Assembly (NCBI RefSeq): GCF_019320115.1
Contig: NC_089593.1
Location: forward strand, 15,280,789-15,344,788
DNA length: 64,000 nt
Source of the DNA: Miscanthus floridulus
Taxonomy: Eukaryota; Streptophyta; Magnoliopsida; Poales; Poaceae
Direction: 5' to 3'
Shown here: piece after piece, positions 47,201 through 61,100 of the stretch
How the letters are laid out: the number at the start of each line of letters is the position of its first letter
Position numbering within the stretch: position 1 is the stretch's first letter
Translations under genes and position numbers: made by a program
The notes under the pieces: generated by a model
What the model saw: the letters and a program-made list of their open reading frames with translations, nothing else
Told to the model about the DNA's origin: nothing
Databases searched by the model: none

Positions 47201-47846
47201 CGACCTCCGTTATCACATAGCATGCCTTATCTGGATATAAATTTCCTTTTCTATCCCCTCGTTTCCACTTAGGCTTGGTAGTCATAGTTGTGTCTTGAGG
47301 TTGTGGAGCAGAGGCATCATGATCTGTCTCTGTGGTTGTTGCCTCTGCTCTCCTTTCCTCTACTCCATCTTGTCCAGCGAGATGTCACGGACGTCGACGT
47401 TGTCTTTTCTGAGTTTTAGGAGGGACTTGTATATACGATAGGTCAAAGTGTTATCAGAGGTAACACAGCCAAAGCTTTAGCAAAATTTACAAGCTAAGGC
47501 TTTTTCCCTACCTCCTCGTTCGGGTCAAAATCCTTGTCCAAATCTTCCTCCGTTGGCCTTTTTCTGGGTTCACGTGGGAAAGGATCCTCGGGACTTTCAT
47601 ATCCCTCTTCTGAGTCATCATCATCATCATCCTCTTCTTCTTCGCCTTCAGCAGCCTCTCCTGCTCTTTCTTCTGCCCCCCTTCCTCCTCGACACACTGC
47701 TCTTGAGTAAGCATCACTTCTAGATCCTTTTCTAACTCGTTATCGAACTACTCCTGAGTTAGCTGGTCCTCTAGTGCTTGCTCCTCATAGGTTGGGTGCT
47801 CATCATGCTCGGGGCATCGGACTGCACTGTCTGGTGTCCGTGACAT
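44246..47846 (-). pseudogene. CACTA protein with Ulp1-like C48 cysteine protease domain
   Basis: Multi-exon gene. The N-terminus (from 47846) is acidic, with a TAG near 47752 and a frameshift near 47700. The segment 47285-46676 resembles plant CACTA proteins (PF03004-like; GRFRNAIGALVRDKL, SELNTKYIQKGLTP, KTSPEALELSARN). The segment 46448-45669 contains VEVHTVKPEFMQWRID and GQFILWHKHDI, seen in grass CACTA proteins. The C-terminus (45165-44246) carries the C48 fold: H in NHWICIAID (about 44795), D in VFDSLD (about 44745) and C in SVHCGYY (about 44388), the Ulp1 triad. GT-AG introns include 44890-44802 and one opening GTAAGTGTAAC near 44507. A TAG near 46675 interrupts. Its role in transposition is unproven. 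Confidence 0.75.
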
Positions 47847-48290
47847 TATTTCGCGCTTTGTTCTAATAGATGCAAGAAAGTGTGCTTTAGGTACGCGAGA
47901 AGGTATAAGAAATCAAAAGGGCTATAAACCAAAGTAGTCCTATAAAACAACAATATATCAAAAAAAAGAGTAGTAGCAGTGGTAGAGGCCTCAGAAACAT
48001 GTCAATCATCATCTGATCTTGAACTTGGAGCATCAAGGCATCATAACAGAGAAGAGAGGAGAAGGTAATGTAGGGGCGGCTGCTAATGATACCAAGTTTC
48101 TCACAAGTTCTTGATCATCAGCTCATATTCCATATAATGTATGGACTTGGACAATTTCATCATCGACAAAACAAAGGAGAGGAGAGGACAGGGGAGATTT
48201 GGCAAAAAAAACCAACAGCTGCTTAGACAGGACAACAAGTCCTGGGCGAGTCCTGGGAGATTTGGCACAAAAGCAATAGTAGCCAACAAT
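47847..48290. other. CACTA 5' flank before satellite
   Basis: Non-coding. Carries one subterminal-type motif at 48071-48082 and an almost exact repeat of TCCTGGG(C/A)GA(G/T) near 48240. Confidence 0.4.
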
Positions 48291-50335
<2,045 letters not shown>

Positions 50336-51668
50336 TGTCGGTGTTTTGGACCGGCGAGCCCTCAACCAACTAGTAAATTTGTACTGCGTGTTCCCAATCC
50401 CGAATGGTGATGCAAAGAGACACAAGGTTTATACTGGTTTGGGCAATGGGTGCCCTATGTCCAGTCTGAGAGATCGATCTTGTATTCCTTGCACCGAAAT
50501 GCTTGTAGTAGGGGGTTACAAGCAGGGCGAGAGAGGGAGCTAGTCCCAGGTCTCTACGTGGAGCGGCGTGGATTGCTTGAGATGTTGATCTCAAGCAGCT
50601 AAGAAGCTTGTGTGTTCGTCCACACATTTATGCGTGAGTTCGTTGCGTGGTCGTAGGCCTAATCGTAAGCGTCCCATCCCCCTCTAGAAACGGCCCTGGT
50701 CCCTCCCTTTTATAGTTGAAGGGGGGACAAGGGTGATACACGTGTTAGCTACGCGGCGTCGTGTGAATGGAGGGGGCATGTCTGAGCCCTGTAGCCTATT
50801 ACTGTGGCGGCATGGTTGATGGAGTGGTCTCATCCTTGAAGCACTGGGGCGACACACCGGTCACATCCGATCATGTGTGTCGTGGGAGCTCCAGTGTTAG
50901 CTTGAAGCAGGGCGTGGCGGTCGACATGCCGGTCACTGTGTGTTGACCGTGTGAGAAGTCGAGGCTTAGTTGGTGCCGAGGCTGAGCCATCGTGGGAGGC
51001 TCGGTGGGCGTGAATCCCGAGGTTGTCGAGACCCTAAAGTAGATTGCCGAGGCTTGGAGGGAGCAGTTGGTCTCGTACACTGATTCCGAGGCTATGGTGA
51101 CCCGGACTTGACTCCCCATGCCGCGTTGTTCCTAGGGCAGGGGTTAGGTGGCATAGTGTAGTGCAGGCACAGCACCAGAGTACAGTGGCCGGTAACCCCT
51201 ACCCCGTCCTGTCCTGAACGGTATGGCGTTGATGCGACTTCCCATCTCGTCGGCCGCTCTGCAGTGTCAAGCCATCGTTCGGCTGATATCGAGGGAGTGG
51301 TTGGCGCATTAATGGGACGTGACGCTCTGTCGGGGAGACCGGTCGAGGCAGCAGCGACGGGTTATTGCCGAGCCAGCCTCGAGCAATACGGAGAATCGAC
51401 ATCTCGTCCAAGGCTTTACGCGTGGGGCCTCAGGCGAGACAGAGAATTGGTTCCCCGTGCGAGGCCTCCCGTGCGAGGCCTCAAGTGAGGCAGAGATTTG
51501 GCAGGCCATCGAGGCCTCCCGTGCGAGGCCTCGAGCGAGGTGGAGAGCCGGTGGGCTCGGTCAAGGCCGGGGGTTAACCAATGGTTTTCCTTTTGGCTTT
51601 GTTTTTTATGGGGTCTAAGTGAATCTTTCGGTATACGCTCAGGGTACCCCATTTTATGGTACCCGACA
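50336..51668 (-). repeat. 3' LTR of TAT2
   Basis: TGTCGGTGTT to ACCCGACA, 1333 bp. It shares with the NA1/NA2 LTRs the ends TGTCGGTG...CCGACA, a block at about 50425-50465 (TTTATACTGGTTTGGGCAA) and a TATAAAAG box (minus strand, about 50707-50714). Confidence 0.88.
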
Positions 51669-51682
51669 GTAGCCCCCGAGCC
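51669..51682 (-). other. Polypurine tract of TAT2
   Basis: GGCTCGGGGGCTAC on the minus strand directly before the 3' LTR. Confidence 0.7.
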
Positions 51683-51874
51683 TCAGGGAGAGCGTGAGCA
51701 CTCTTCTTGAGGTTTTGACAAGGCTTGACTTGCGGTAGCTCTGGCAGGATAGTGTTTCGTACTTCAGGACCTTGGTGGGTACGCGCAAGTGCACCCGCCG
51801 GGTGTAGCCCCCGAGGCCCTGGGGGAGTGGATTTATTCCTCTAGGGTCTTTTTCTCACGTTGAGCGAGGGATTT

Positions 51875-53440
51875 TATTGTATTCGCCGAGCCCATGAGTG
51901 CGAGTTCGGGTCACGGGGTCTCGGCAAGATCGCAGGAAGAGCCCCCGAGCCTCTGCACGGAGCAAGAGGGCGATCAGGAGTTCCCCTGACTTTTTGTGCA
52001 ACCCTCGCGCTTCCTTTTCGCTCGGAAGGAGGGGTGGAATATGCCAGGCTACCCTCGGTGGGCGCGAGTGGTGACACTTCCGGTGAGCTGTTATCGGGTA
52101 AGTCCGAGTGGAGGCCCGTGCCCCATTCGATAGGGGTCGGCTAGCGGTCCGAAGACGCACTCCAAAAGTACCAGAGGGCTTCTCTAGTGGGTGCCGGGGC
52201 CGTTCGCTGGGCCTCGATGGCTCGATGCCTCCCTATGGTGGGATCCCATTCGGAGACCTCCCTGCCGGTCTCGGACACGACTTAGGATGTCCCGAGCGAT
52301 CGTTTGCTTGGGCCTTAGCCATGCGCGGGCTCGCCCATAGTCGTCCCTGACTCTGTTGCCCTGGGGCGGCTGTCGAAACCCTCATGGGCCCAGCCTTTGA
52401 ACCCCTGGACCGTAACGGGCTCGATGCCCTTTATCGTGTTTTTCTGAGTCTTCAAGTGCGGGCTTGGGTCGCTTGTCTTCGTCTTGGGTGCAGGAGGAGC
52501 CCTCGAGCCTCCGCACGGAGCGAGAGGGCGGTCAGGTGTCCCCCTGGCTTTTTGTTCGACCCTCGCACATCCTTTTCTATCGGACGGAGGGGTTGTTTGT
52601 CGAGCCCCTTCGAGCGCGAGCCTGGGTCGCTGGGTCTCGGCAAAGTTGCAGGAAGAGCCCCCGAGCCTCTGCACGGAGCGAGAGGGCGATTAGGAGTTCC
52701 CCTGGCTTTTTGTACGCCCCTCGCGCGTGAGGGTTTGTTTGCCGAGCCCCCCTCGGGTGCGAGCCTGGGTCGCGGGGTCTCGGCATATTTGCAGGAAGAG
52801 CCCCCTAGCCTCTGCATGGGGCAAGAGGGCCGTCAGGAGTTCCCCTGGCTTTTTGTACGACCCTTGCGCATCCTTTTCGCTCGGAAGGAGGGGTTGTTTT
52901 GCCGAGCCCCCTCGAGTGCGAGCCTAGGTCGCTGGGTCTCGGCAAGATTGCAGGAAGAGCCCCCGAGCCTCTGCACGGAGCGAGAGGGCGATCAGGAGTT
53001 CCCCTAACTTTTTGTGCGACCCTCGCGCTTCCTTTTTGCTCAGAAGGAGGGGTGGAATGTGCCAGGCTACCCTCGGTGGGCGTGAGCGGTGACACTTCCG
53101 GTGAGCTATTATCGGGTAAGTCCGAGTGGAGGCCCGTGCCCCATTCGATAGGGGCTGGCTAGCGGTCCGGAGACGCATTCTAAAAGTACCAGAGGACTTC
53201 TCTAGTGGGTGCTGGGGCTGTTCACTGGGCCTCGGTGGCTCGATGCCTACCTACGGTGGGATCCCATTCGGAGACCTCCCTGCCGGTCTCGGACACGACT
53301 TAGGGCGTCCCAAGCGTTTCGCTTGCTTGGGCCTCGGCCCTGTTTGGGCTCACCCATAGTCGTCCCTGACTCTGTTGCCCTAGGGCAGCTGTTGAAACCC
53401 TGGGGGGGCCCAGCCTTCGAACCCCTAGACCGTAACGGGC
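51875..53440. repeat. Direct duplication and short tandem repeats in TAT2
   Basis: About 530 bases at 51900-52420 recur at 52919-53440 (GGCTACCCTCGGTGGGCG, CTAGTGGGTGC, GGAGACCTCCCTGCCGG in both). Between them a GCAGGAAGAGCCCCCGAGCC unit repeats at about 52490, 52649, 52791 and 52950 (spacings 159, 142, 159), also present at 51932. It lies between 3' LTR and aORF and holds no supported gene. Confidence 0.85.
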
Positions 53441-53727
53441 TCGGCGCCTAGTTCCTTCGTCCGAAAGGAATAGAGTGGGGGGATATCTCCCCCATTGGCT
53501 TGACAACGGCAGGCGCGCCTTTTGAGGCAATTTTCTCGGGGAGGCGGAACGGCGCCTGCCGCTGCAGCAGTTGGACATGACGTTGTGCCAGTGGATGGAA
53601 CATAACTATTCACATGATTAATGAGGAAAAGGTGGGTACGTGGGTGGTAAAATCGGATCTGGATTAACTGTACCGGATTTGAGGGAAACTTCCCCGATTT
53701 TGTCACCCGTCCGTTTCACCTTCTTCC

Positions 53728-53737
53728 TGTATAAATA
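53728..53737 (+). promoter_or_regulatory. TATA-like box of TAT2 aORF
   Basis: TGTATAAATACGC about 180 bases upstream of the aORF ATG (53909), followed by a GA-rich leader (53825-53880). Confidence 0.5.
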
Positions 53738-53908
53738 CGCAACGAGCCTCGCCCCTCCCCTCCTTACCTTGCCTGCATTAGCCTTTGTCACCCTTGAGCC
53801 GCCGATAGAGCAGAGAGCACTGGGAAGAAGAAGGGAGAAGGGCGAGGCAGAGAGAGAGAGAGGGAGAGAGAGAGACTCACCGCCGTAGTTGAATTCTCCA
53901 CCGCACTC

Positions 53909-56900
53909 ATGGCCGGCAACGTTGTTGTCATCGAGGCGAACCCTTGGGGTCCGTCCGACGTATCTGTGGAGATGCTCCAGTCGCTTGTCGACGACGGTCT
54001 TCTCCATCCGGTTACCGACCCCAACAGGCCAGAGTGGATTGCTCCGTCGGGCGAGCCGGAGCCGAGGCCCCATGATGGCTACGTCGTGAGCTTCGTGTCT
54101 TTTCACGAGCACGGCCTCGGCTTGTCGGCAGACCGGTTCATGCGGGCGCTCCCGCACTACTATGGCGTGGAGCTCCACAACTTCAACCCCAACTCCATCG
54201 CGCAGGCGGCTATCTTTGTTGCCGTCTGCGAGGGGTATCTGGGGATTGCTCCCCATTGGGAGCTGTGGCTCCACCTCTTCCGGGAGGGGCATACCACCAA
54301 GCCGACGGGCACATCGGGCATGAGGAAGGCGGTGAGGGCCGGTGGCTGCACTCTCCAAGTGTGCTAGGACCACCAGCACCTTTACATCCCGGCCCAGCTT
54401 GCGTCAACCAATCGCTGCTGGTACACCAGTTGGTTCTATCTTCACAACGACGATAGTGGACTTCCCCCCTACACCGGGTGGATCGTGGAGAGCTGTCCGG
54501 AGAAGTGGAAGTATGGCGTCCCGAGGGTGGATCAGCCCAAGCTGCAGCCGCTCCTGGAGGGGCTAGAGAGACTACGGGGCCACGGCCTTACCCCCATCGC
54601 GATGCACCCGTCACGGGGGTTCCTCTTGCTAGTAATTCACGCGCTGCTATAGCCCCTGAGGCCTCCCCATTCCTCACCGTTTTCCTATTCCCTTACTTGT
54701 GTTCGCCGTTCCTACTAGGGATGAGGGACGTGTGAGACTCCCCACCACCCGTTCCTGAGGACGCAAGGCGGCGGGCGGTCAATCGGGCGCATGCCGAGGT
54801 GCAGAAGAGGCGGAAGGACGCTGAGGTGGCGAAGTGCACGAGGAAGATCCTTGCATGCGAGGAACTGGAGAAGCGCCGCCGATAGCAGAGGCAGGATGGT
54901 CTCCCGGTGGAGGCGTCCCCGTCGCCTTCACTTTCGGAGGACTCTTTGGACGGAGATGACGAGAGCGAGAGGGGGCGGGGTCCCCTTGACCATCTCCCCA
55001 ACATCGGGGAGACGGCGCCCGGGGCATCGACGAGCGGCCCGGTGCTCCCAGGAGGAGGAGAGGACGCCTCGGCGCGGGCGTCGGGAAAACGCGCCGTCAG
55101 CCTGGTGGGCTCGATAGCGGAGGTGAAGCAAGTGGCAGTGGGGGCGACGCAACTGTCCCCATAGGGGACCAAGGGAGCATTGCTACCGCCGTCGCCACCG
55201 CCGTTGCAGAGGAGGGCCGCCGTGCCAAAGCGGTTGCAGCCCCGCTCGAGGTAAGCATTTTTTCGGTAGAGTTGCAGCATTTCCCGTCCATTCTTCGGTC
55301 GTATGCTGACTCCATAAGTACCTTGTCTTCAGCCGGAAGTGACCTACGGATGTGCCCGCCTTGGCGCCCCTTAAGGTGCTCAAGGTGAGCCCTAGCTCCA
55401 TCGCCCACTGGGTGGTGGAGGCGCAAGCCGCCGTGCAATGTGGCGCGGCGTCGGCGAGGGCTGACCCGAAGGAGCCGGTCGCCCAAGGAGAGGCTGCTGA
55501 GGCAGCCCCGACACAGGCGGGGGAGGGAGCACCTACGCCCTATGAGGCCGAGGCCCATGGGTCAGATGGGGCTGGGGCGCCCTTCGTTGCCGAGGCTACC
55601 GAGGCCGAGGCCCCCCGGACCTCCGAGGCCGAGGCGACGGAGGGCGGGGTGCCCGAGACCGCTGAGTCCGGAGCCCTCGGGACCACTGAGGCCAGGGTGG
55701 CGGAGGCCGACACGAGCATGGTGAAGCCGGTGGCCCAGGAGGTGGAGATGAAGGCGGCGGAAGCCTCGGTGCCGCCCGGTCCAAGGCCCGTCGCCATTGC
55801 GGGAGAGCGCCCGGGAAGTGGAGGTCCATTCGATCTCCTCCAATGATACTTCCCGAGGGAAGGAGGGGGCGGATGCCGAGGCAGCCAGCACCATGGAGCT
55901 GCCAGCTCCGACCTCTGGCGAGGGCGGCTTGGCCCTCGTGTGGGTTCGACCCGAGCCCCGCGGGTGGGATCACCTGCGTGTCCTGTGGCGAAGTTGGGAT
56001 GACCCCGAGGGGGAGCCTCTGTTCGCCCTTGAGGATGCGGCCGAGGTGGGCACTGGGACACCTTCGAGCAATACCGCCAGCTGGCAGAGCGGTCGCTGCG
56101 GACAGCGCTGTCCATCGTGGCTGACAGTTTGCCCGGCGTCGCCCAGGTATGCGCCTTCCTTTCTTGTGTGGTGTCGTTTTTTCTGAATTTTCTTGCAGTG
56201 CATGACCCCTGTTCTGCTTATCCAGGAGCTCAAGACCCGGTCCCTTAGGAAGTCAGTCTTTCTCTGGTGGGAGAGGGACGTCTGGGACTAGCTCCAGCGG
56301 CAGAAGGACCTGCTTGCCAGCGCCCACGAGCTTCTGTCAACGCGAAGCACGGAGGTGGAGGACCTTCGCCTTTGTTGTGCCGATGTGAAGGCCGAGGCGG
56401 CCATGGCTCAGGAGCAGGTCGCCCCTTTGGCGGCACGAGCCAAGGAGCTGGAGGAGGAGCTGACCCAGGTGGCTGGCGATCGGGACGCGTTCAAGTCTAG
56501 GGCTGAGGAAGCGACGGCCTCTGTCAAGGCTCTTGCTGGACAGCTGGGTGCGGAGTAGAGTGCGCACTTGCTGGTGAAAGGCGCCCTGGCAGAGGCCCTT
56601 AAGGTAGCCGAGACCTCCTGGACCGAGGCTGTGGTCTGGAAGGGAAGGGTCGAGGGTGAGTCCTGTTCCCCTTGTTTTACTTGCTTCTCTCGTGTTCGAC
56701 CCCTAACTCCCTGGTGTGATGCAGAGCTGGAGAAAGAGGCTTCCAAGGCGGCCGAGGCTTCCCGGGTCGAGGCCCAGCGCCTGAAGGAGAAAGCCGAGGC
56801 CTCTCGGGTCGAGGTCCAGTGTTGGAAGAAGAAAGCCGAGGCCTCTCGGGTTGAGGCCCAGCACTAGGAGGAGAAAGCCGAGGGTGAGTCCCGTAGGCCC

Positions 56901-57393
56901 TAGCCCCTATTTGGCTTATTTCCTTTTGCACTTATCCCCATCTGCTTATCTTGGCGTAGGGTTGGAGAAGGAGGTTTCCCGGGTCACCGAGGCTTCCATC
57001 ACGGTGCAGGCGGTGCTCGATGCTGAGATCAGGGAGCGCAACATGCTGTAGAGTGCTGCCCGTACCACCTGCGAGGCCCTAGAGGTCGAGGGGGTCCACT
57101 CCCTTGGGAGCTGCCTGATTGTGTTGAGCGGCCAAGTGCGCGAGCGGCTCCAAGGAGCGCTGCACACGGGTGTCAAGCGCGCCCTGGCCGTCATCATCTC
57201 GCACTACATCGGCGTTGACCTCAAGGCCATCATCGATGGCTACGTCCTGCCCGATGATGACGAGGAGGCCGACGAGGCGGTCGCAAAGCTGATGGAGGTG
57301 GCGGAGGGCCCCGGCACGACGCTGGCCAAGTTATTCAAAGAGGAGGTGGTCCGTTCCACGTCGTCCATTGGGGCTGGAGACCCTGAGCCATGA
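53909..57393 (+). pseudogene. TAT2 antisense ORF (aORF), PF04195-like and coiled coil
   Basis: Start MAGNVVVIEANPWG at 53909. The N-terminal domain (53909-54560) matches the PF04195 'putative gypsy type transposon' pattern: FHEHGLGLSADRFMRALPHY, LHNFNPNSI, GYLGIAPHWELWLHLF, WIVESCPEKWKYGVP. An acidic linker, an Ala/Glu-rich region (55370-55800) and long coiled coils with repeated ASRVEAQRWKEKAE-type units (56740-56870) follow. The C-terminal region is GVKRALAVIISHYIGVDLKAII to GDPEP. GT-AG introns: 55251-55332, 56147-56225, 56656-56724 and 56884-56959. In-frame stops near 54365, 54650, 54883, 55162, 56288, 56556, 56866 and 57049 are all TAG. Likely a nuclear or structural accessory protein; function unknown. 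Confidence 0.75.
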
Positions 57394-57958
57394 CCTGGGC
57401 CCAAGAGGCCATGTAAATAGAATAGGGATTAATTTTGTATCGTAACGCTTGTGGCCGTCGAGGCCTTTTTTAAAGTACTCGTGCTTCTTAATCGTTTTTC
57501 TTGTATTTCCGAGCCTCTGCCCTCTGTTGTCTTTGATCGAATCTCTTGCAAAAAACTTCCTTGGAACCTAAGTTGCCCCTTGGGCGAAAGGTGGTGAGGG
57601 AGTGCCATAGCCCGGAGGTGTGGGCCGTCTTGCGACTCTACCGGCCTTCTGGCCCTGAGACAGACTTTCGGTCCTTGGGTTTTTCACAACCGATTTGTCA
57701 GAGCGTGCTAGAGAGTTTGGCGTAGGAATTTTTTTTCGAAAAATGACTAAAAAATGGTGCGTGGGACTTAGGGGGGAGTCCCCCCATCTAGCCCCCGAGG
57801 GAGGCTCGGTTCTACAGAGGCAGAGCCGTGTCTCCCTTGTGGTGTTATCATAATGTCGAGGCCCGCGATGGGCTCAGGGGGTTTCTCGAAAAATTAGAAC
57901 AACTAAAGAATGCTTCTTAATTGTATTTCGAGAAACAATGTATACAGTGCTTGGAAAT
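57394..57958. other. Spacer between TAT2 aORF and pol 3' ends
   Basis: Convergent 3' untranslated regions. No tandem array comparable to TAT1 and no gene seen. Confidence 0.5.
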
Positions 57959-59127
57959 TTAAGGGTAAAAGCGATGTAGCGGTTCTATGTTCCAAGCGTT
58001 GGTGAGAATTCGCCCTTCTCGTTGGCTAGCTTGTAGGTCCCGGGCTTCAGCACTTGGGTGACGATGTATGGTCCTTCCCATGGCGGGGTCAGCTTGTGGC
58101 GGCCCTTGTTGCTCTATCTCAGCCTCAACACCAGGTCGCCCACCTTCAGGTCTCGGCTTCAAATGCGCTGGGCCTGATAGCGCCATTGCGCTTGCTGGTA
58201 TTTGGCCGAATGTAGCAGCGCAACGTCTTGGGCTTCCTCCAGTTGGTCGAGGGCGTCCTCACGGGTGGTGCGGTTGCTTTGCTCGTTGTAGGCTTGTAGC
58301 CTCGGGGAACCATATTCCAAGTCAGTGGGGAGGATAGCCTTAGCTCCATAGACCAGGAAGAAAGGTGTGAACCCCGTGGCTCGGCTCGGAGTGTTCCTCA
58401 GGCTCCAGACGACCGACGGGAGTTCGGCGAGCCATTTCTTGCCAAACTTCTTCAACCGGTTATAAATTCTTGGCTTGAGGCCTTGCAGGATCATGCCGTT
58501 GGCACGTTCTACTGGGCTGTTTGTCCTAGGGTGTCCTATAGCCGACCAGGCCACACGGATGTGGTGGTCATCGCAGAATGTCAGGAATTTTTGGCTGGTG
58601 AACTGTGTCCCGTTGTCAGTGATGATGGTGTTCGGAACCCTGAACCTGTGGATGATGTCAGTGAAGAATAGCACCGCTTGCTCAGATTTGATTTGATTGA
58701 TCGGGCGAGCCTCGATCCATTTAGAGAACTTATCGATTGCTACCAATAGATGGGTGCAGCCCACGGGGGCCTTCTGCAGAGGCCCGACCATGTTGAGCCC
58801 CCACACGGCAAACGGCCATGTAATAGGGATGGTTTGGAGGGCTTGGGCCAGGAGGTGTGTCTGCCGTGCATAGTACCGGCATCCCTCGCAGGAGCGTACT
58901 AACTTGGTGGCGTCAGCAACCGCCGTCGGCCAGTAGACCCCTTGGCGGAAGGCGTTTCCGACGAGCGTCCGAGGCGCCGCATGGTACCCGTAGGCCCCCG
59001 CGTGCAAGTCCCAAAGTAGGGCCTGGCCTGCCTCAGTGGTGATGCATCGTTGGAGGACGCCAGATGGACTTCGCCTGTACAACTTGCCGTTGCAGAGGAC
59101 GTAAGTTTTGGCTTGTCGCGCGAGCCA
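57959..59127 (-). pseudogene. TAT2 pol: integrase
   Basis: Zinc region with HAAPRTLV and CEGCRYY (59000-58870). The core has WGLNMVGP where the first catalytic Asp is now Asn (codon 58794-58792, one G-to-A change), then D in ITDNGTQFTS (about 58620) and E in NSPVERANG (about 58500). A TGA at 58159-58161, a TAG near 58114 and a frameshift precede the probable natural end NAWNIEPLHRFYP at 57959. It cannot be an active integrase. Confidence 0.87.
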
Positions 59128-59945
59128 TCAGGCTTTGGTCCTGTCTGTAGGAAGCTCTCCCTGAGCGAGCCAATCAAGGAACGGGACTCGCCAGTCCATG
59201 CCCTTGTTGGCCTCAGGAGGCTCTGTGTCGACTTCCATGACCTCGGGCACGGCCGAAGGAGTCTCGGCGGTAGAGGAGGCGTCGAGCCCTGCGGTGGGTT
59301 CGGCCGGTGGGCCCTCTTCCGCTGTCGAGGTGTAGTCAATGGAAGGCTTGTGGAGGTCTCTGGCAAAGACGTTCGGGGGGACCGGAGCCCGTGCCGACGC
59401 CATCTTTGCCAGTTCGTCCGCGGCCTCGTTGTATCTCCGCGCGATGTGGTTGAGTTCGAGACCATCGAACTTGTCTTCTAGGCGACATACCAACTTGCAG
59501 TACGCCTCCATTTTGGGGTCGAGGCAGTTTGACTCCTTCATGACTTGATCGACGATGAGCTGCGAGTCGCCCCGGACGTCGAGACGCCGTACTCCAAGTT
59601 CGATGGTGATCTACAGGCCGTTGACGAGAGCTTCATACTCGGCCATGTTGTTGGAGGCGGTGAAGTGGAGCCGAACCATGTAGCGCATGTGTACTCCGAG
59701 GGGCGAGATGAAGAGCAGACCCACGCCTACCCTGGTCTTCATCAGGGACCCATCGAAGTACATGGTCCAGCACTCCACCTGGACTTGAGCAGGTGGCAGT
59801 TGGGTGTCAGTCCACTCAGCCACAAAATCGGCCAAGACATGAGACTTTATTACTCTCCGAGGCGCAAAGGTCAGGGCTTCCCCCATGAGTTCGACGGCCC
59901 ACTTGGCTATCCTACCCGAGGCCACCTGGTTATGGATTATCTCTC
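59128..59945 (-). pseudogene. TAT2 pol: second (archaeal-type) RNase H
   Basis: Acidic positions retained: D in MYFDGSLMK (about 59755), E in NMAEYEAL (about 59635), D in VRGDSQLI (about 59575) and D in EAADELAKM (about 59420). A TAG at 59611-59613 splits the domain; a TGA at 59128-59130 ends it before IN. A linker rich in Glu/Ala/Pro follows the domain. Confidence 0.85.
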
Positions 59946-61100
59946 CTAGGGGGAAAGACGACACCACAGTCATCGGGTGGGACTCGAAGTAGTGGCGCAG
60001 CTTGCGTCGAGCCAAGACTACGGCGTAGATCAACTTCTGGATGTGGGGGTAGCGTGTTTTGGTCTTGGAGAGCACTTCGCTGATGAAATAAATAGGTTGT
60101 TGGATGGGTAGAGCGTGCCCTTGTTCGCCTCTCGACTACTACGGCCGCGCTGACCACTTGGGTCGTTGCGGCGATGTAGATTAGGAGGGCCTCGTCCTTG
60201 ACCGGCGGTACCAGGACGGCAGGATTGGTGACCATTGCCTTGAGCTTGGCGAGGGCTTCTTCGGCCTCGAGGGTCCAAGAAAAGCATTCGGATTTCCTTA
60301 AGAGGCGGTACAGAGGCAGGCCTTTTTTGCTAAGGCACGAGATGAAGCGGCTCAGGGCCGCAAGGCATCCCATAACCCTCTGTACTCCCTTGAGGTCTCG
60401 GATTGGTCCCATGTTGGTCACGGCCGATACCTTCTCCGGGTTGGCCTCGATGCCGCGTTCTGAGACTATGAAACCCAAGAGCATGCCTCGGGGGACCCCG
60501 AAGACACACTTCTCAGGGTTGAGCTTGATGCCCTTCTTTCTAAGGCATTTGAAGGCTATCTCCAGGTCATTGACGAGATCCTCGACCTTTCTGGACTTGA
60601 CCATGATGTCGTCCACATAGGCCTCGACGGTTCGCCCGATGTGCTCGCCAAAGACCTGGGTCATGCACCGCTGGTATGTGGCCCCTGCGTTTCTGAGGCC
60701 GAAAGGCATAGTCACATAGCAGTATATGCCGAACGGCGTGATAAAAGAAGTCGCGAGCTGGTCAGACTCTTTCATCTTGATTTGATGGTAACCGGAATAC
60801 GCATCAAGGAAAGATAGGATTTCACATCCTGCAGTGGAGTCAACGATTTGGTCGATTCGAGGTAATGGGAAAGGGACTTTCGGACAGGCTTTATTCAAAC
60901 CGGTGTAGTCTACACACATCCTCCACTTCCCATTTTTCTTCTTGACTAACACAGGGTTAGCTATCCACTCTGGATGGGATACTTCCTTGATGAATCCAGC
61001 CGAAAAAAGTTTCTACACCTCCTCGCTGATGGTCCTACGCTTTTCCTTGTCGAATCGGCGTAGGCGCTGCTTCACCGGTCTGGAGCCGGCCTAGATGTCC
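59946..61100 (-). pseudogene. TAT2 pol: reverse transcriptase and degenerate RNase H
   Basis: Motifs: KKKNGKWRMCVDYTGLNKAC, PFPLPRIDQIVD, FLDAYSGYHQI, MPFGLRNAGATYQR, YVDDIMVKS (60620-60609, intact) and GFIVSERGIEANP. The first RNase H begins YIAATTQVVSAAV with no catalytic Asp, as in TAT1, and a frameshift near 60110 follows. TAG stops near 61013 and 61092 lie upstream of the RT core. Confidence 0.9.

Larger units (their letters stand above)
43569..48290 (-). mobile_element. CACTA-type DNA transposon, right end unresolved
   Basis: The left terminus is CACTACTACAGA at 43569, followed by subterminal motifs TAGGGGCGG in both orientations (43610-43785). The gene inside reads on the minus strand, with an N-terminus near 47846. 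A matching subterminal motif TAGGGGCGGCTG at 48071 suggests the other end is near, but a TCTGTAGTAGTG terminus is not visible. No TNP2-like transposase is present, so this is probably a deletion derivative. The right boundary given is where the satellite begins. Confidence 0.75.

Noticed and set aside
50336..50345. GTAGTAGTG at the array end as the missing CACTA terminus
   Set aside because: The TG belongs to TGTCGGTG, the start of the TAT2 LTR, which is supported by its other end and PPT. The match to a CACTA end is coincidental to the triplet array.
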